Below are positions 7,954 to 17,026 of a DNA stretch of 64,000 nucleotides, one piece after another; the first letter of the stretch is position 1; each line of letters starts with the position of its first letter. The stretch is taken from positions 496,001-560,000 of the forward strand of contig NZ_QGNX01000001.1 of assembly GCF_003265325.1 (NCBI RefSeq). The letters run 5' to 3'. The notes beneath the pieces are model-generated. The model did not search any database. It worked only from the letters and a program-made list of their open reading frames with translations, and was not told the DNA's origin. The stretch comes from Oceanibium sediminis (GTDB lineage: Bacteria > Pseudomonadota > Alphaproteobacteria > Rhodobacterales > Rhodobacteraceae). A program made the position numbers and the translations under genes.

Positions 7954-8346
7954 ATGAACATGAATCTCGAAATTCTGACGCTGGCGCGCGGCCTGTCCGA
8001 ACACGCCGCCGCGCGGCAGTCAGTGCTGGCCCAGAACGTCGCCAATGCGGATACCCCCGGGTATGCCGCCCGCGACCTGCGCCCGTTTTCCGAAGCCTAT
8101 TTCGACACCCCGGCCCCGGAGATGCGCGCCACACGCGCGGGCCATTTCACCGGCAACACCGCGACCAGCCGGTTCGGGCTGGAGGATGTGACCACCGTCG
8201 GCGCCGATTCGCCCAACGGCAACACCGTCTCGCTTGAGGATCAGATGCTGCGCGGGGCCGAGGTGAAAGCCAGCCACGAGCTGGCCCTCGGCGTCTATTC
8301 CAAGACAATGGACATCATGCGCACCGCCCTCGGGCGTGGGCGATAG
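7954..8346 (+). CDS. flgB: Flagellar proximal rod protein FlgB
   Basis: 130 residues. FlgB forms part of the proximal rod between the MS ring and the distal rod. The rod-protein N-terminal signature NVANADTPGYAARDL is at about residues 29-43, and the C-terminal helix is typical (ASHELALGVYSKTMDIMRTAL). GGAGGGAG precedes the ATG. It heads a run of nine plus-strand genes (flgB to fliL) with gaps of at most about 20 bases, so it is the first gene of a long operon whose promoter must lie in 7864-7953. Confidence 0.95.
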   Translation: MNMNLEILTLARGLSEHAAARQSVLAQNVANADTPGYAARDLRPFSEAYFDTPAPEMRATRAGHFTGNTATSRFGLEDVTTVGADSPNGNTVSLEDQMLRGAEVKASHELALGVYSKTMDIMRTALGRGR

Positions 8347-8355
8347 GGGGCGAAG

Positions 8356-8742
8356 ATGAGTGATCTGATGAACACCATGTCCGCCTCGGCCAGCGGCATG
8401 AACGCCCAGGCCAGCCGCCTGCGCGTGGTGACGGAAAATATCGCCAACGCGGATACGCCGGGCTACCAGCGCAAGCTGGTCCCTTTCGAGGCCGTGATGA
8501 ACGGCAGCGTCGAAGGGGTCCGCGCCGGGCGCGTCCGCCTTTCCCCGGTGGAGCTGACGCAGATCCACGACCCCGCCCACCCGCTGGCGAATGACGACGG
8601 TATGTACCAGGGCTCCAACGTGTCCCTGATGACCGAGATTGCGGACGCGCGCGAAGCGCAACGCAGCTACGAAGCCAATTTGCGCATGTTCGACCAGGCC
8701 CGGCAGATGACCGCGCGCCTGCTCGACCTGCTGCGCCGATAA
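8356..8742 (+). CDS. flgC: Flagellar proximal rod protein FlgC
   Basis: 128 residues. It is the second proximal rod subunit, recognised by NIANADTPGYQRKLVPFEAV near residues 28-47 and by the C-terminal rod motif MTEIADAREAQRSYEANLRMFDQARQM. The length is normal for the family. It starts 9 bases after the flgB stop in the same operon. FlgB, FlgC and FliE are made together because they assemble in contact with each other at the base of the rod. Confidence 0.96.
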   Translation: MSDLMNTMSASASGMNAQASRLRVVTENIANADTPGYQRKLVPFEAVMNGSVEGVRAGRVRLSPVELTQIHDPAHPLANDDGMYQGSNVSLMTEIADAREAQRSYEANLRMFDQARQMTARLLDLLRR

Positions 8743-8760
8743 CGCCCGAAAGGACGCCAT

Positions 8761-9057
8761 ATGACCCCCACGAATGAAATCGTCTCGCGGCTCTATGCCG
8801 ATGCGCAACCCGCCACCCGCCCGGCCCCGGACGCCGGGGAAAAGACGCAGGGCGCCGAATTCGCCAGCCTTGCCGGGGATTTCGTCGATTCCCTGCGCGC
8901 CGCCGAACAGACGGTTGAAGCCGGGCTTCTTGGCCGCGCCGACCCGCAGGCGGTGGTCCAGGCCCTGGCCGCGACCGAGATGGCGATCCAGACCGCCGTG
9001 ACCGTGCGCGACCGCGTCGTCGAGGCGTACCAGGAAATCCTGAGGATGCCGGTGTGA
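8761..9057 (+). CDS. fliE: Flagellar hook-basal body complex protein FliE
   Basis: 98 residues. FliE links the MS ring protein FliF to the rod and is an early export substrate. The family core is in the second half, FVDSLRAAEQTVEAGLLGRADPQAVVQALAATEMAIQTAVTVRDRVVEAYQEI (about residues 40-95). AAAGGA precedes the ATG. It is located between flgC and fliQ in the operon, a common order in alphaproteobacteria. Confidence 0.93.
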   Translation: MTPTNEIVSRLYADAQPATRPAPDAGEKTQGAEFASLAGDFVDSLRAAEQTVEAGLLGRADPQAVVQALAATEMAIQTAVTVRDRVVEAYQEILRMPV

Positions 9058-9060
9058 TCC

Positions 9061-9327
9061 ATGGGTGAGGCCGAGGTCATGGACATCCTGCGCCGCGCGC
9101 TCTGGGTCAGCTTCGTGGTGTCCGCGCCCGTGCTGATCGTGGCGCTGGCCGTCGGCCTGGTGATCGGGCTGCTGCAGGCGCTGACCTCGATCCAGGAAAT
9201 GACGCTCAGCTTCGTGCCGAAACTGGCCGCGATACTGCTCGCCTTCTGGGTGTCGATGGCGTTTTCCGGGCAGATGCTCGTCACCTTCTACACCGACGCG
9301 GTCCTGCCGCGTATCGCCGCAAGATGA
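9061..9327 (+). CDS. fliQ: Flagellar export apparatus membrane protein FliQ
   Basis: 88 residues with two hydrophobic helices (about 17-40 and 53-75), the normal FliQ plan. FliQ, FliP and FliR form the helical export gate in the MS ring; FliR and the other gate components FlhA and FlhB are encoded further right on the opposite strand, while FliP is not in this window. The conserved region around LLQALTSIQEMTLSFVPK between the helices supports the call. Its start is only 3 bases after the fliE stop. Confidence 0.94.
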   Translation: MGEAEVMDILRRALWVSFVVSAPVLIVALAVGLVIGLLQALTSIQEMTLSFVPKLAAILLAFWVSMAFSGQMLVTFYTDAVLPRIAAR

Positions 9328-9339
9328 GGAGGCGCTGAA

Positions 9340-10062
9340 ATGGACGTTGCCGGATATGTCACCCTGTCCCGCCAGCAAGGGCTTGAGCGGGAAATGCAGG
9401 CGGTGGCGAACAACATCGCCAACCTTTCCACCGCCGGTTTCCGCCGCGAGGGGCTGATCTTCGCGGAAATGGTCTCTGCCCTGCGGGTGGAGGGCGGCTC
9501 GGCCGCGCTGACGGACACCCATGTGCGCACGACCTCTACCGCGCAGGGCGTGATGCGCGCGACAGGCGGCACCTTCGACCTGGCGATCGAGGGGGACGGC
9601 TTCTTCACCCTCGAAACGCCCGGCGGCATCCGCCTGACGCGCGCGGGCAGCTTCACGCCCAACGCGGGCGGGGAACTGGTCACGCCGCTCGGCCATCGCC
9701 TGCTGGACGGCGGCGGCGGGCCTGTTTTCGTGCCCCCCGATGCTGAGTCCATCGCGATCGCCCCGGACGGCACCATGACCGTGGACGGGCAGCCCCAGGC
9801 CCGGATCGGCCTGTTCACCGTGGACGCGCCCTGGCAGCTGACCCGCGTGGACGGCGTCAGCTTCCAGACCGACGCTCCGCTGCGCCCGGTGGAGGAGGCG
9901 CGCGTGCTCCAGGGCTTCCTCGAGGGCTCGAACGTCAACGCCGTGGCCGAGATTTCGCGCATGATCGAAGTACAGCGCGCCTATGAGGCCGGCCAGCGCC
10001 TGCTGGACCGGGAAGACGAACGCATCCGCCAGGTGCTGAGCACCGTCACCGCGCGCACCTGA
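9340..10062 (+). CDS. flgF: Flagellar rod protein FlgF
   Basis: 240 residues. It is a proximal rod protein of the FlgF/FlgG/FlgE family. The N-terminal rod motif ANNIANLSTAGFRREGL is at about residues 24-40, and the C-terminal motif GSNVNAVAEISRMIEVQRAYEAGQRLL is present, both typical of rod and hook axial proteins. GAGGAGG precedes the ATG. It is separated from flgG by 21 bases. Confidence 0.93.
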   Translation: MDVAGYVTLSRQQGLEREMQAVANNIANLSTAGFRREGLIFAEMVSALRVEGGSAALTDTHVRTTSTAQGVMRATGGTFDLAIEGDGFFTLETPGGIRLTRAGSFTPNAGGELVTPLGHRLLDGGGGPVFVPPDAESIAIAPDGTMTVDGQPQARIGLFTVDAPWQLTRVDGVSFQTDAPLRPVEEARVLQGFLEGSNVNAVAEISRMIEVQRAYEAGQRLLDREDERIRQVLSTVTART

Positions 10063-10083
10063 CCAATCAAGAGGACTTGAGAC

Positions 10084-10869
10084 ATGAGAGCACTGGACAT
10101 CGCCGCAACCGGCATGGATGCGCAACAGACCAGGGTGGAGGTGATTTCCAACAACCTCGCCAACATGAGCACCACGGCCTACAACGCGCGCCGCGCGGAT
10201 TTCACCGACCTGCATTACCAGCAGGTCAGCGCCGCGGGCAGCATCAACGCCGCCGACGGCACCACGCTGCCCACCGGCGTCCAGCTTGGCCTTGGCGTGC
10301 GCACCGCCGCCGTTTCGATGAACATCGAACAGGGGGCCAGCCGGCAGACCGGTGCGGAGCTGGACATCGCAATCGAAGGTGCGGGCTACCTGGAAATCAC
10401 CATGCCCAACGGTCAGCCCGCCTTTACCCGCGACGGTGCGTTGAACCGCAACGGCGACGGGCTGATCGTCACCTCGGACGGTTTCGAAGTTGCCGGCGGC
10501 ATCACCGTCCCGGAGGAAACCCGCCTGCTCAGCATCAACCCGGACGGCGAAATCTACGCCAGTTTCGACGACCAGGTGGAACCGCAACTGCTGGGCACGC
10601 TAACGCTGGCCACCTTCGTGAACCAGAAGGGGCTGGAGGCGCTTGGCGGCAATCTTTACCTTGAAACGCCGGCCTCTGGGCAGCCCAATCTCGGCGCGCC
10701 GGGGCAGGACGGGCGCGGCACCGTGCGGCAGGGCTACCTGGAAGCCTCCTCGGTGGATCCGGTGCGCGAGATCAGCGAGCTGATCGCGGCGCAACGGGGG
10801 TATGAGTTGAACGCCAAGGTCATCACCGCAGCCGACCAGATGCTCGGCGCAACGACGCAGATCCGATGA
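10084..10869 (+). CDS. flgG: Flagellar distal rod protein FlgG
   Basis: 261 residues, the usual FlgG length. The family start MRALDIAATGMDAQQTRVEVISNNLANMSTTAYN-type signature is complete and the end has VDPVREISELIAAQRGYELNAKVITAADQMLGATTQI, diagnostic for FlgG. FlgG builds the distal rod that crosses the periplasm and the P and L rings. The stop codon overlaps the flgA start by 4 bases. Confidence 0.97.
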   Translation: MRALDIAATGMDAQQTRVEVISNNLANMSTTAYNARRADFTDLHYQQVSAAGSINAADGTTLPTGVQLGLGVRTAAVSMNIEQGASRQTGAELDIAIEGAGYLEITMPNGQPAFTRDGALNRNGDGLIVTSDGFEVAGGITVPEETRLLSINPDGEIYASFDDQVEPQLLGTLTLATFVNQKGLEALGGNLYLETPASGQPNLGAPGQDGRGTVRQGYLEASSVDPVREISELIAAQRGYELNAKVITAADQMLGATTQIR

Positions 10870-11291
10870 TGCGTGCTGTCCTGCTCGCCCTCGGGCTTGG
10901 GGCCGTCGCATGGCCCGCCTTCGCCCAGTCGCTGATCGCGGCGCGTACCGTGCCGGTGCGCAGCGTGATCAGCGCCGGAGACCTGGCGCTCAGCGCGGAT
11001 ACGGTGCCCGGCGCGCTCAGCCGGATCGAGGACGCCGTCGGCCAAGAAGCGGCAGTCCCGCTCTATGCCGGGCGGCCGGTGCGCGCGGGTGACCTGACCC
11101 CGGCGGCGCTGGTGGATCGCAACGATATCGTCACGCTGAAGTTCACCGCCGGTGCGCTGCTGATCGAGACGGACGGCCGCGCGCTCGATCGCGCGGCTGA
11201 GGGGGAAAAGGTGCGGGTGATGAACCTTGCCTCGCGCCTGATCGTCGTCGGGCGGATCAGCGCCCCCGGCGTGGTGGAGGTGAACCGATGA
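10866..11291 (+). CDS. flgA: Flagellar P-ring assembly chaperone FlgA
   Basis: 141 residues with an N-terminal signal peptide (MRAVLLALGLGAVAWPAFAQ). FlgA is a periplasmic chaperone that helps FlgI assemble the P ring. The SAF-type core is visible as RTVPVRSVISAGDLALSADTVPGAL and AGRPVRAGDLTPAALVDRNDIVTL, then a short C-terminal lobe. The protein is a short alphaproteobacterial form. It overlaps both flgG (upstream) and flgH (downstream) by 4 bases; flgI is not adjacent and is not in the window. Confidence 0.9.
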   Translation: MMRAVLLALGLGAVAWPAFAQSLIAARTVPVRSVISAGDLALSADTVPGALSRIEDAVGQEAAVPLYAGRPVRAGDLTPAALVDRNDIVTLKFTAGALLIETDGRALDRAAEGEKVRVMNLASRLIVVGRISAPGVVEVNR

Positions 11292-12034
11292 CACGTTACC
11301 TGATGTTGATCCTGTGCGCGATCGTCCTCGCCGGCTGCGCCCGGCTGGACCAGGTCGGCAAGGAACCGGCGTTTTCCCCGGTCGGCGGCCCGATCAACCC
11401 AGCGACCAGCGGCCTGTCCCCGGCCCGCGCGGCCTTGGCGATTCCCCCGCCCGAGCGCCACCCGCAAGAGGAAGAGCGCGCGTCGCTTTGGCGATCCGGT
11501 CCGTCGTCCCTGTTCGGGGACAGGCGCGCCTCGCGCCGGGGGGATATTCTGACCGTGATGATCGAGATCGATGACAGGGCGAGCATCCAGAACTCCAGCT
11601 CCCGCGCCCGCTCCGGCTCCGAAAGCGTCGGCGTGCCCGCGCTTGCCGGGATTCCGCAGATCGTCGACAAGATCCTGCCCAACGGCGCCTCCTCGGCGAA
11701 CCTGGCGGATCTCAGCTCCTCGTCTTCGTCCTCGGGGAACGGGGCCGTCCAGCGGAACGAGGAAATCACGCTGAGGATCGCGGCAACGGTGGTCGATGTG
11801 CTGCCGAACGGGCACCTCGTCGTGCAGGGCAACCAGGAGGTGCGGGTGAACTTCGAACTGCGCGACCTGCAAGTCGCCGGGATCGTGCGCCCCGAGGATA
11901 TCAGCCGTCAGAACCAGATCACCTATGACAAGATGGCCGGGGCACGCATCGCCTATGGCGGGCGGGGGCAGATCCATGACGTGCAGCAGCCGCGGCTGGG
12001 TCAGCAGGTCGCTGATATCCTGCTGCCATTCTGA
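11288..12034 (+). CDS. flgH: Flagellar L-ring lipoprotein FlgH
   Basis: 248 residues with a lipoprotein signal ending in a lipobox at about residue 17 (VLAGC). FlgH forms the L ring in the outer membrane. The family features are GPSSLFGDRRASRRGDILTVMIEIDDRASIQN in the middle and GHLVVQGNQEVRVNFELRDLQVAGIVRPEDIS in the C-terminal half. A Ser-rich linker (SSSSSSSG) lies between them. It overlaps flgA by 4 bases and is followed 8 bases later by fliL. Confidence 0.95.
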   Translation: MTRYLMLILCAIVLAGCARLDQVGKEPAFSPVGGPINPATSGLSPARAALAIPPPERHPQEEERASLWRSGPSSLFGDRRASRRGDILTVMIEIDDRASIQNSSSRARSGSESVGVPALAGIPQIVDKILPNGASSANLADLSSSSSSSGNGAVQRNEEITLRIAATVVDVLPNGHLVVQGNQEVRVNFELRDLQVAGIVRPEDISRQNQITYDKMAGARIAYGGRGQIHDVQQPRLGQQVADILLPF

Positions 12035-12042
12035 GGGACGCC

Positions 12043-12537
12043 ATGAAGAAGCTCATACCACTCATCCTGATCGTTCTGGCCGCCGCGGGCGGTGTCGGGG
12101 CCGGCATCGCGCTGCGACCGGCGGACAAGCCCGCCTGCGATCCCGCCGGCCCCGTAGAATGCCCGGAGGAGGAGGCCGCGAAAGCGGACGGCAAGAAGAA
12201 ATCCGAGGCGAAGGTGAGCGAGTTCGTGACCTTCAACCGGCAGTTCGTCGTCCCCGTGATGGACGAGGATCGCGTCACGGCGCTCGTCGTCGCGACACTG
12301 GCGCTTGAAGTCGTCGCCGGAACGACCGAGGCCGCCTACGCGCAAGAACCCAAGCTGCGGGACGCGTTCCTTCAGGTGTTGTTCATCCACGCCCATTCCG
12401 GCGGGTTCGCCGGAAGCTTCACCGCCCGGCAAACCATGAAGGACCTGCGGGAACGCCTGGCGGAGGAGGCAAGACCGATCGTCGGGGAATCCCTGCGCGA
12501 CGTCCTGATCACGGAAATCGTCCGCCAGGACCTGTAA
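12043..12537 (+). CDS. fliL: Flagellar basal body-associated protein FliL
   Basis: 164 residues: a single N-terminal membrane helix (about 4-24), a charged linker rich in Glu and Lys, and a periplasmic FliL domain (EFVTFNRQFVVPVMDEDR, then SFTARQTMKDLRERLAEEA and LRDVLITEIVRQDL). FliL surrounds the stator and supports motor torque. GAGGGACGCC precedes the ATG. It is the last gene of the flgB operon and converges with the fliJ-like gene at 12627. Confidence 0.88.
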   Translation: MKKLIPLILIVLAAAGGVGAGIALRPADKPACDPAGPVECPEEEAAKADGKKKSEAKVSEFVTFNRQFVVPVMDEDRVTALVVATLALEVVAGTTEAAYAQEPKLRDAFLQVLFIHAHSGGFAGSFTARQTMKDLRERLAEEARPIVGESLRDVLITEIVRQDL

Positions 12538-12626
12538 CGGCCCAGCGGACGGGGCCCGGCCGCAAGCAAGCCGCTTACCAAGTGAAGCGCGCGGCTGGCC
12601 GGGGGAATGCGCAGAGCACGCTTCGC

Positions 12627-13067
12627 TCAGCGCTGCTCCGGCGACCCGTCCCGGCGCGGCGGCGGGCTGGCGGAGGAGGATGTCGCCGCCTCCTGCTCCT
12701 GTTGCCTCATCGCGGCTTGAAGGGACGCGCGCGCCAGGCGCTCTGCCACCGCATCCACTGCATCGACGGTTCCCCGGGCCCGGGCCAGCGACTGCCGCAG
12801 GGCGGGGAGACTGGCCCGGATAGCGGCGGCTTCCGCGTCCAATTTCGTGGCAACTTCCGCCTCCCAACGGCTGAGCCGCGCGAGCATCGCGAATTCTTCG
12901 GGGGCAATATCGCCCAGGCCCGGCGCCGGATTGGCGAGGTGTGAAACCTGCGCTTTCCGGGCCGCAATATCGGCCAGCGCCGCGGTCGCCTGGCCGATCC
13001 GTCCGGCCGCAATGTCGCGCTTCATCGCCGCGATCCGGGCGAGGCGTGCGATGTCCTTCTGTTTCAT
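12627..13067 (-). CDS. FliJ-like coiled-coil protein (tentative)
   Basis: 146 residues, almost completely charged helix (KDIARLARIAAMKRDIAAGRIGQATAAL, then long Ala/Arg/Glu-rich stretches), ending in a disordered Ser/Pro-rich tail. Size, coiled-coil character and linkage to flhB suggest a FliJ-type export-apparatus component, but FliJ is too poorly conserved to be certain by eye. The start codon overlaps the flhB stop by 4 bases. It could instead be a lineage-specific flagellar protein of unknown role. Confidence 0.5.
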   Translation of the reverse strand: MKQKDIARLARIAAMKRDIAAGRIGQATAALADIAARKAQVSHLANPAPGLGDIAPEEFAMLARLSRWEAEVATKLDAEAAAIRASLPALRQSLARARGTVDAVDAVAERLARASLQAAMRQQEQEAATSSSASPPPRRDGSPEQR

Positions 13068-14158
13068 GTGCCCGGTCCCCCGCGGGCGCGGCGGCGCATG
13101 TCTTCGGCGAAGCGGATACTGGCAGCGACCGCGCGGTAGTGATCGGGCCGGACTTCCTGCCCGACCTCGACCACCTCGAACAGGGCGCGGGCGGTGGGGG
13201 GATCGCGATGGATCGGCACACCGGCCGCCTCTGCCCGTTCACGGATCGTGGCGGCCAGCTCATCCTTGCCCTTGGCGACGCATTCCGGGGCCGAGCCGGG
13301 CGTGCGCGCCCAGCGCAGGGCGACGGCGATATGGGTCGGGTTCACGAGCACGACATCCGCATCGGGCACATCCGCCAGCATCCGGTTTGTGGCGATCTCA
13401 TGCGCGCGGCGGCGGCGGCGGGCCTTGAGCATCGGGTCGCCCTCTGCCTCCTTGGATTCGTCCTTCAGTTCCTGGAAGCTCATCCGCAGCTTGCGCCGGT
13501 GATCGAAGCGCACCCAGGCCAGGTCCAGCGCGCTGATCGCCACCGACAGGACGGTGACCCCGATCAGCAGGTCCAGCGCCAGCGACAGCAGCAGCGCCAT
13601 CACCGCGCCGGGCGCGCCCCGGACCGCGCCGATGACCACGTCCCGCTCCAGCCAGAGAATGACGAAGACGACGCCGCTGACCGCCAGCATCTTGATGAAG
13701 CGCTTGAGGAATTCCATCAGCCCCGTCGGCCCGAACTTGTTCTTGACCGAGGCGATGGGCGACAGGCGCGACAGTTTCGGCAGGATCTTGTCGCCGGAGA
13801 CCACCACCGCCTGCTGCACGGCGACCGACAGCGCCGCGCCCAGGAACGGGAACAGGAAGAAGCCCGAGATCGCCCGGCCCGCATCCCCGAGCAGACCGGC
13901 AAGAACCGCCATCCCCCCGGGGCCGAGGATCACGCCGGTCAGCCCGTCGGCTCGGTCGAGGAACACCGCCATGGCCTGCGCCGCCTCGGTCAGCGCCGCC
14001 TGGCCACCGACGGAGACGCCGATCAGCAGCCCGAGGTAGGCGGCGGCCCCCGTCACCTCGTCCGAGCGGGGGACGTCGCCTTTCTTGCGCGCGTCCTCAA
14101 GCTTCTTGGGTGTCGGCTCGTGGGTCTTCTCGCCGCTGTCCTCACCGCGCCCGCTCAT
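13064..14158 (-). CDS. flhB: Flagellar export switch protein FlhB
   Basis: 364 residues. It has four membrane segments in the N-terminal half and a cytoplasmic C-terminal domain with the autocleavage site NPTH at residues 273-276 (VVLVNPTHIAVALRW), which switches export from rod/hook to filament substrates after FliK measurement. The charged N-terminus with EKTHEPTPKKLEDARKKGDVPRS is diagnostic. It overlaps fliR upstream by 4 bases and the fliJ-like gene downstream by 4 bases, so flhA-fliR-flhB-fliJ-like form one tight unit. Confidence 0.97.
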   Translation of the reverse strand: MSGRGEDSGEKTHEPTPKKLEDARKKGDVPRSDEVTGAAAYLGLLIGVSVGGQAALTEAAQAMAVFLDRADGLTGVILGPGGMAVLAGLLGDAGRAISGFFLFPFLGAALSVAVQQAVVVSGDKILPKLSRLSPIASVKNKFGPTGLMEFLKRFIKMLAVSGVVFVILWLERDVVIGAVRGAPGAVMALLLSLALDLLIGVTVLSVAISALDLAWVRFDHRRKLRMSFQELKDESKEAEGDPMLKARRRRRAHEIATNRMLADVPDADVVLVNPTHIAVALRWARTPGSAPECVAKGKDELAATIRERAEAAGVPIHRDPPTARALFEVVEVGQEVRPDHYRAVAASIRFAEDMRRRARGGPGT

Positions 14159-14937
14159 CGGCGCAACTCAAGCGGGGCAGCGAGCACCTCGTCGAGCCGC
14201 CCGGACCAGACGGACAGCATCAGCGGCGCGGCGTAGAAGAACAGGAACAGCGTCAGGGCGGTGATCGCCGGGGCGCCGATGAAGGCGACCATCAGCTGCG
14301 GCATCGCAAGGTTGATCGCCCCGAGCGCGAGGTTGTAGAGCAGCGCGGCGATCACGAAGGGCGCGGCCAGCGTGAAGCCAAGCCGGAACGCCGCGACCGC
14401 CTGGTTCAGCCCCCAGAACCCGACGTCCGAGCCGCTGAGCAGGACGCCGAAGCCCAGCGCCTGGTAACTCGCGATCAGGGCGATCACGACCTTGACGTGC
14501 AGACCCAGCACCATTGCCAGCGCAATGCCCGAGATCATCAGCGCGTTGCCCATCGCGGGCATGGGGTCAGGCGCGACGCCCGCGCCGGCGATCTGCGCCA
14601 GCGCCGTGGACTGCGCCGCGATGGAGCCGGCCAGTTGCAGCGCATGCACCATCAGCCGCGTGGCGAGCCCCAGCAGCAGGCCGATCCCCGCTTCCGCCAG
14701 GATCAGCCCTGCAAGGCGCAGGAAAACGGGATCTTCGGGCAGCGCGCCACGATCGACCGCGGGTACGACCAGCACCGTGACCGCCAGCGCGGCGGCAAGC
14801 TTCAGCCGCATGTTCAGCGCCGTTTCGCCAAAGCCGGGCAGCAGGGACATCATCGCGCCCACGCGCACGAAGACCAAGATCGCCGACAGAAGCAGGGGCT
14901 GCGTCGCGCCGAGGATCGCGGCGATCAGGTCGAACAT
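14155..14937 (-). CDS. fliR: Flagellar export apparatus membrane protein FliR
   Basis: 260 residues with six predicted hydrophobic segments and the FliR pattern near the N-terminus (VFVRVGAMMSLLPGFGETALNMRLKL). It forms the export gate with FliP and FliQ. The gene starts 3 bases after the flhA stop and overlaps flhB by 4 bases. The length is normal. Confidence 0.95.
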   Translation of the reverse strand: MFDLIAAILGATQPLLLSAILVFVRVGAMMSLLPGFGETALNMRLKLAAALAVTVLVVPAVDRGALPEDPVFLRLAGLILAEAGIGLLLGLATRLMVHALQLAGSIAAQSTALAQIAGAGVAPDPMPAMGNALMISGIALAMVLGLHVKVVIALIASYQALGFGVLLSGSDVGFWGLNQAVAAFRLGFTLAAPFVIAALLYNLALGAINLAMPQLMVAFIGAPAITALTLFLFFYAAPLMLSVWSGRLDEVLAAPLELRR

Positions 14938-14940
14938 CGT

Positions 14941-17016
14941 TCAGACCACGCCCAGCATCGCCGGTTTGCGGTCCGTCCCGATTTCATCGAAGGACAGGAC
15001 CGGGTTGCGGATGCCCTTGGCGCTGAGCACGGTTTGCAGGAACCGCCGCCGCCGCTGGCTGGTGACGATCGCCGGGTAGCGCCCGGCGCGCCCGGCTTCC
15101 GCGATGCGGGTGGCGACCGCTTCGGCCAGGCGGTTGAACTCGGACGGGGGCAGCGCCACGTCCTGCGCGCCGTCGGGCCCGTCGATCTGGTGGGATTTGA
15201 ACAGATCCTCCCACACCGGGGCAAGCTGGATCAGCGGCAGCGCGCCGTCCGACTCCAGCAGGCCGGAGGTGATCTGGTAGCCGAGGCGCTGGCGCACGTG
15301 TTCGCAGATCACCTCTGGCGGGGTGGGGCCGCCGTTCGCCTCCCCGATTGCTTCCAGGATCAGGGGCAGGTTGCGGACCGAGACTTGCTCGGCCAGCAGC
15401 AGGCGCAGGACGGACTGCAACTGGTCCAGCGGCACCTTGTCGGGGACGTATTCTTCCAGGATGCGGCGGTTCGCGGCGGCGCGGTCCGGGTCCGAGGGAT
15501 TCTGGAACTCGTCCAGCAGCCGGCGCAGGGTGCGGCGGGTGAACAGGCGCCCGAAGCTTTGCTTCAGCACCTCCAGCAGGTGGGTCGCGATCACTTCGGT
15601 CGGGGAGACGACGGCATAGCCCGCGAGGGACGCATCCTCCTGGTCGGCGGGGGCGATCCAGCGCGCCGGCGCACCGTAGACGGGTTCCTTCACGTCGATC
15701 CCCTCGGGCGCGTTGTCCGCCCCGTCAGAGGTAAGCAGCAGCACCTTGTCCTTCTGGATGGTGCCGCGCACCGCCTCCACTCCCTGGATGCGGATGGCGT
15801 AGGTGCCATTGGGCAATGAGGGGTCGTCAGTCAGGCGGATCTCCGGCAGGACGAAGCCGAATTCCTGGGCCACGTGGTGGCGCATGTTGACGATCCGCGC
15901 GTCCAGCCCGGTGGCCTGCTCCATCACCGTCGACACCAGGTCGGCGGAGAATTCCAGGTGGATTTCGTCAAGGTCCAGCATGTCGCCGATCCGCTTGGAA
16001 GGCGCGGGCGCCTCGGCCGGGCTGGCCTTGCTGGCGGCGCGTTTCGCGGCTTCCTGTATGCGTTGCGCGGCGAAGCCTGCCCCGCCCAGGATCGCGGCGC
16101 CGGCCAGGAACGGGCCCAGCGGCAGGCCGGGGATCAGGGCGAACAGGCCCATCAGGGCGGAGACGGTGTAAAGCGCCGTCGGATAGCCGCCCAGCTGGGT
16201 CATCAGTGCCCGGTCAGCAGAACCGAGCGCGCCGCCCTTGGACAGAAGCAACGCCGTCGCGATGGAGATGATCACGGCGGGAATCTGGTTCACCAGCCCG
16301 TCGCCCACGGTCAGGATGGCATAGGTTTCAAAGGCGCGCCCCGCGTCCATACCGTGCACGAAGACGCCCATGATCAGCCCCATGATCAGGTTCAGCACGG
16401 TAATCAGCAGCCCGGCGATAGCGTCGCCCTTGACGAATTTCGACGCCCCGTCGAGCGAGCCGAAGAAGGTCGTCTCCTCCTGCTCGGTCTTGCGGCGTTC
16501 GCGCGCCTCCTTATGGGTGATCGCGCCGGAGGCGACGTCGCTGTCGATGGCCATCTGCTTGCCGGGCATCGCGTCCAGCGCGAAACGCGCGCCCACTTCC
16601 GCCATGCGGCCTGCGCCGCGGGTGATGACGATGAAGTTCACGATCAGCAGCACGCAGAACACCACCAGCCCCAGGAACAGCGAGCCGCCCATGATGAACA
16701 TGGCGAAGCCTTCGATCACGCCCCCCGCCGCGGCGGTGCCCTGGTGCCCCTCGCCGATGATCAGCTTGGTCGAGGAGATGTTCAGCGACAGCCGCAGCAT
16801 GAGCGAGGCGAGCAGGATCGTCGGAAAGGCAGAAAAATCCAGCGGGCGCTCGATGAAAAGCGTGATCGTGAAGATCAGGATGGCCAGCCCGAAGGACGTG
16901 GCCAGCCCCATGTCCAGCACGATGGCGGGCATCGGCAGGACCATCATGACGATCACCGCCATCAGCGCCGTCGCCAGCAGCACCGTGGGTTGCATCAGCA
17001 TTTTGGCGCGTTCCAT
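14941..17016 (-). CDS. flhA: Flagellar export apparatus protein FlhA
   Basis: 691 residues, the usual length. The N-terminal half has eight hydrophobic segments and the FHIPEP-family motif region (ARFALDAMPGKQMAIDSD, then an Arg/Glu-rich segment GAITHKEARERRKTEQEE) between helices. The C-terminal half is the cytoplasmic ring domain that docks chaperone-cargo complexes (VVSPTEVIATHLLEVLKQSFGRLFTR and PVLSFDEIG are visible). FlhA uses the proton motive force for export. The SltF-like gene lies upstream with 10 bases between. Confidence 0.97.
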   Translation of the reverse strand: MERAKMLMQPTVLLATALMAVIVMMVLPMPAIVLDMGLATSFGLAILIFTITLFIERPLDFSAFPTILLASLMLRLSLNISSTKLIIGEGHQGTAAAGGVIEGFAMFIMGGSLFLGLVVFCVLLIVNFIVITRGAGRMAEVGARFALDAMPGKQMAIDSDVASGAITHKEARERRKTEQEETTFFGSLDGASKFVKGDAIAGLLITVLNLIMGLIMGVFVHGMDAGRAFETYAILTVGDGLVNQIPAVIISIATALLLSKGGALGSADRALMTQLGGYPTALYTVSALMGLFALIPGLPLGPFLAGAAILGGAGFAAQRIQEAAKRAASKASPAEAPAPSKRIGDMLDLDEIHLEFSADLVSTVMEQATGLDARIVNMRHHVAQEFGFVLPEIRLTDDPSLPNGTYAIRIQGVEAVRGTIQKDKVLLLTSDGADNAPEGIDVKEPVYGAPARWIAPADQEDASLAGYAVVSPTEVIATHLLEVLKQSFGRLFTRRTLRRLLDEFQNPSDPDRAAANRRILEEYVPDKVPLDQLQSVLRLLLAEQVSVRNLPLILEAIGEANGGPTPPEVICEHVRQRLGYQITSGLLESDGALPLIQLAPVWEDLFKSHQIDGPDGAQDVALPPSEFNRLAEAVATRIAEAGRAGRYPAIVTSQRRRRFLQTVLSAKGIRNPVLSFDEIGTDRKPAMLGVV

Positions 17017-17026
17017 GCGCGTTCCT

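Noticed and set aside
8020-10587. An 855-codon open frame on the minus strand across flgB-flgG
   Set aside because: It is antisense to six clear flagellar genes with full motifs; such long antisense openings arise from high GC at third codon positions.
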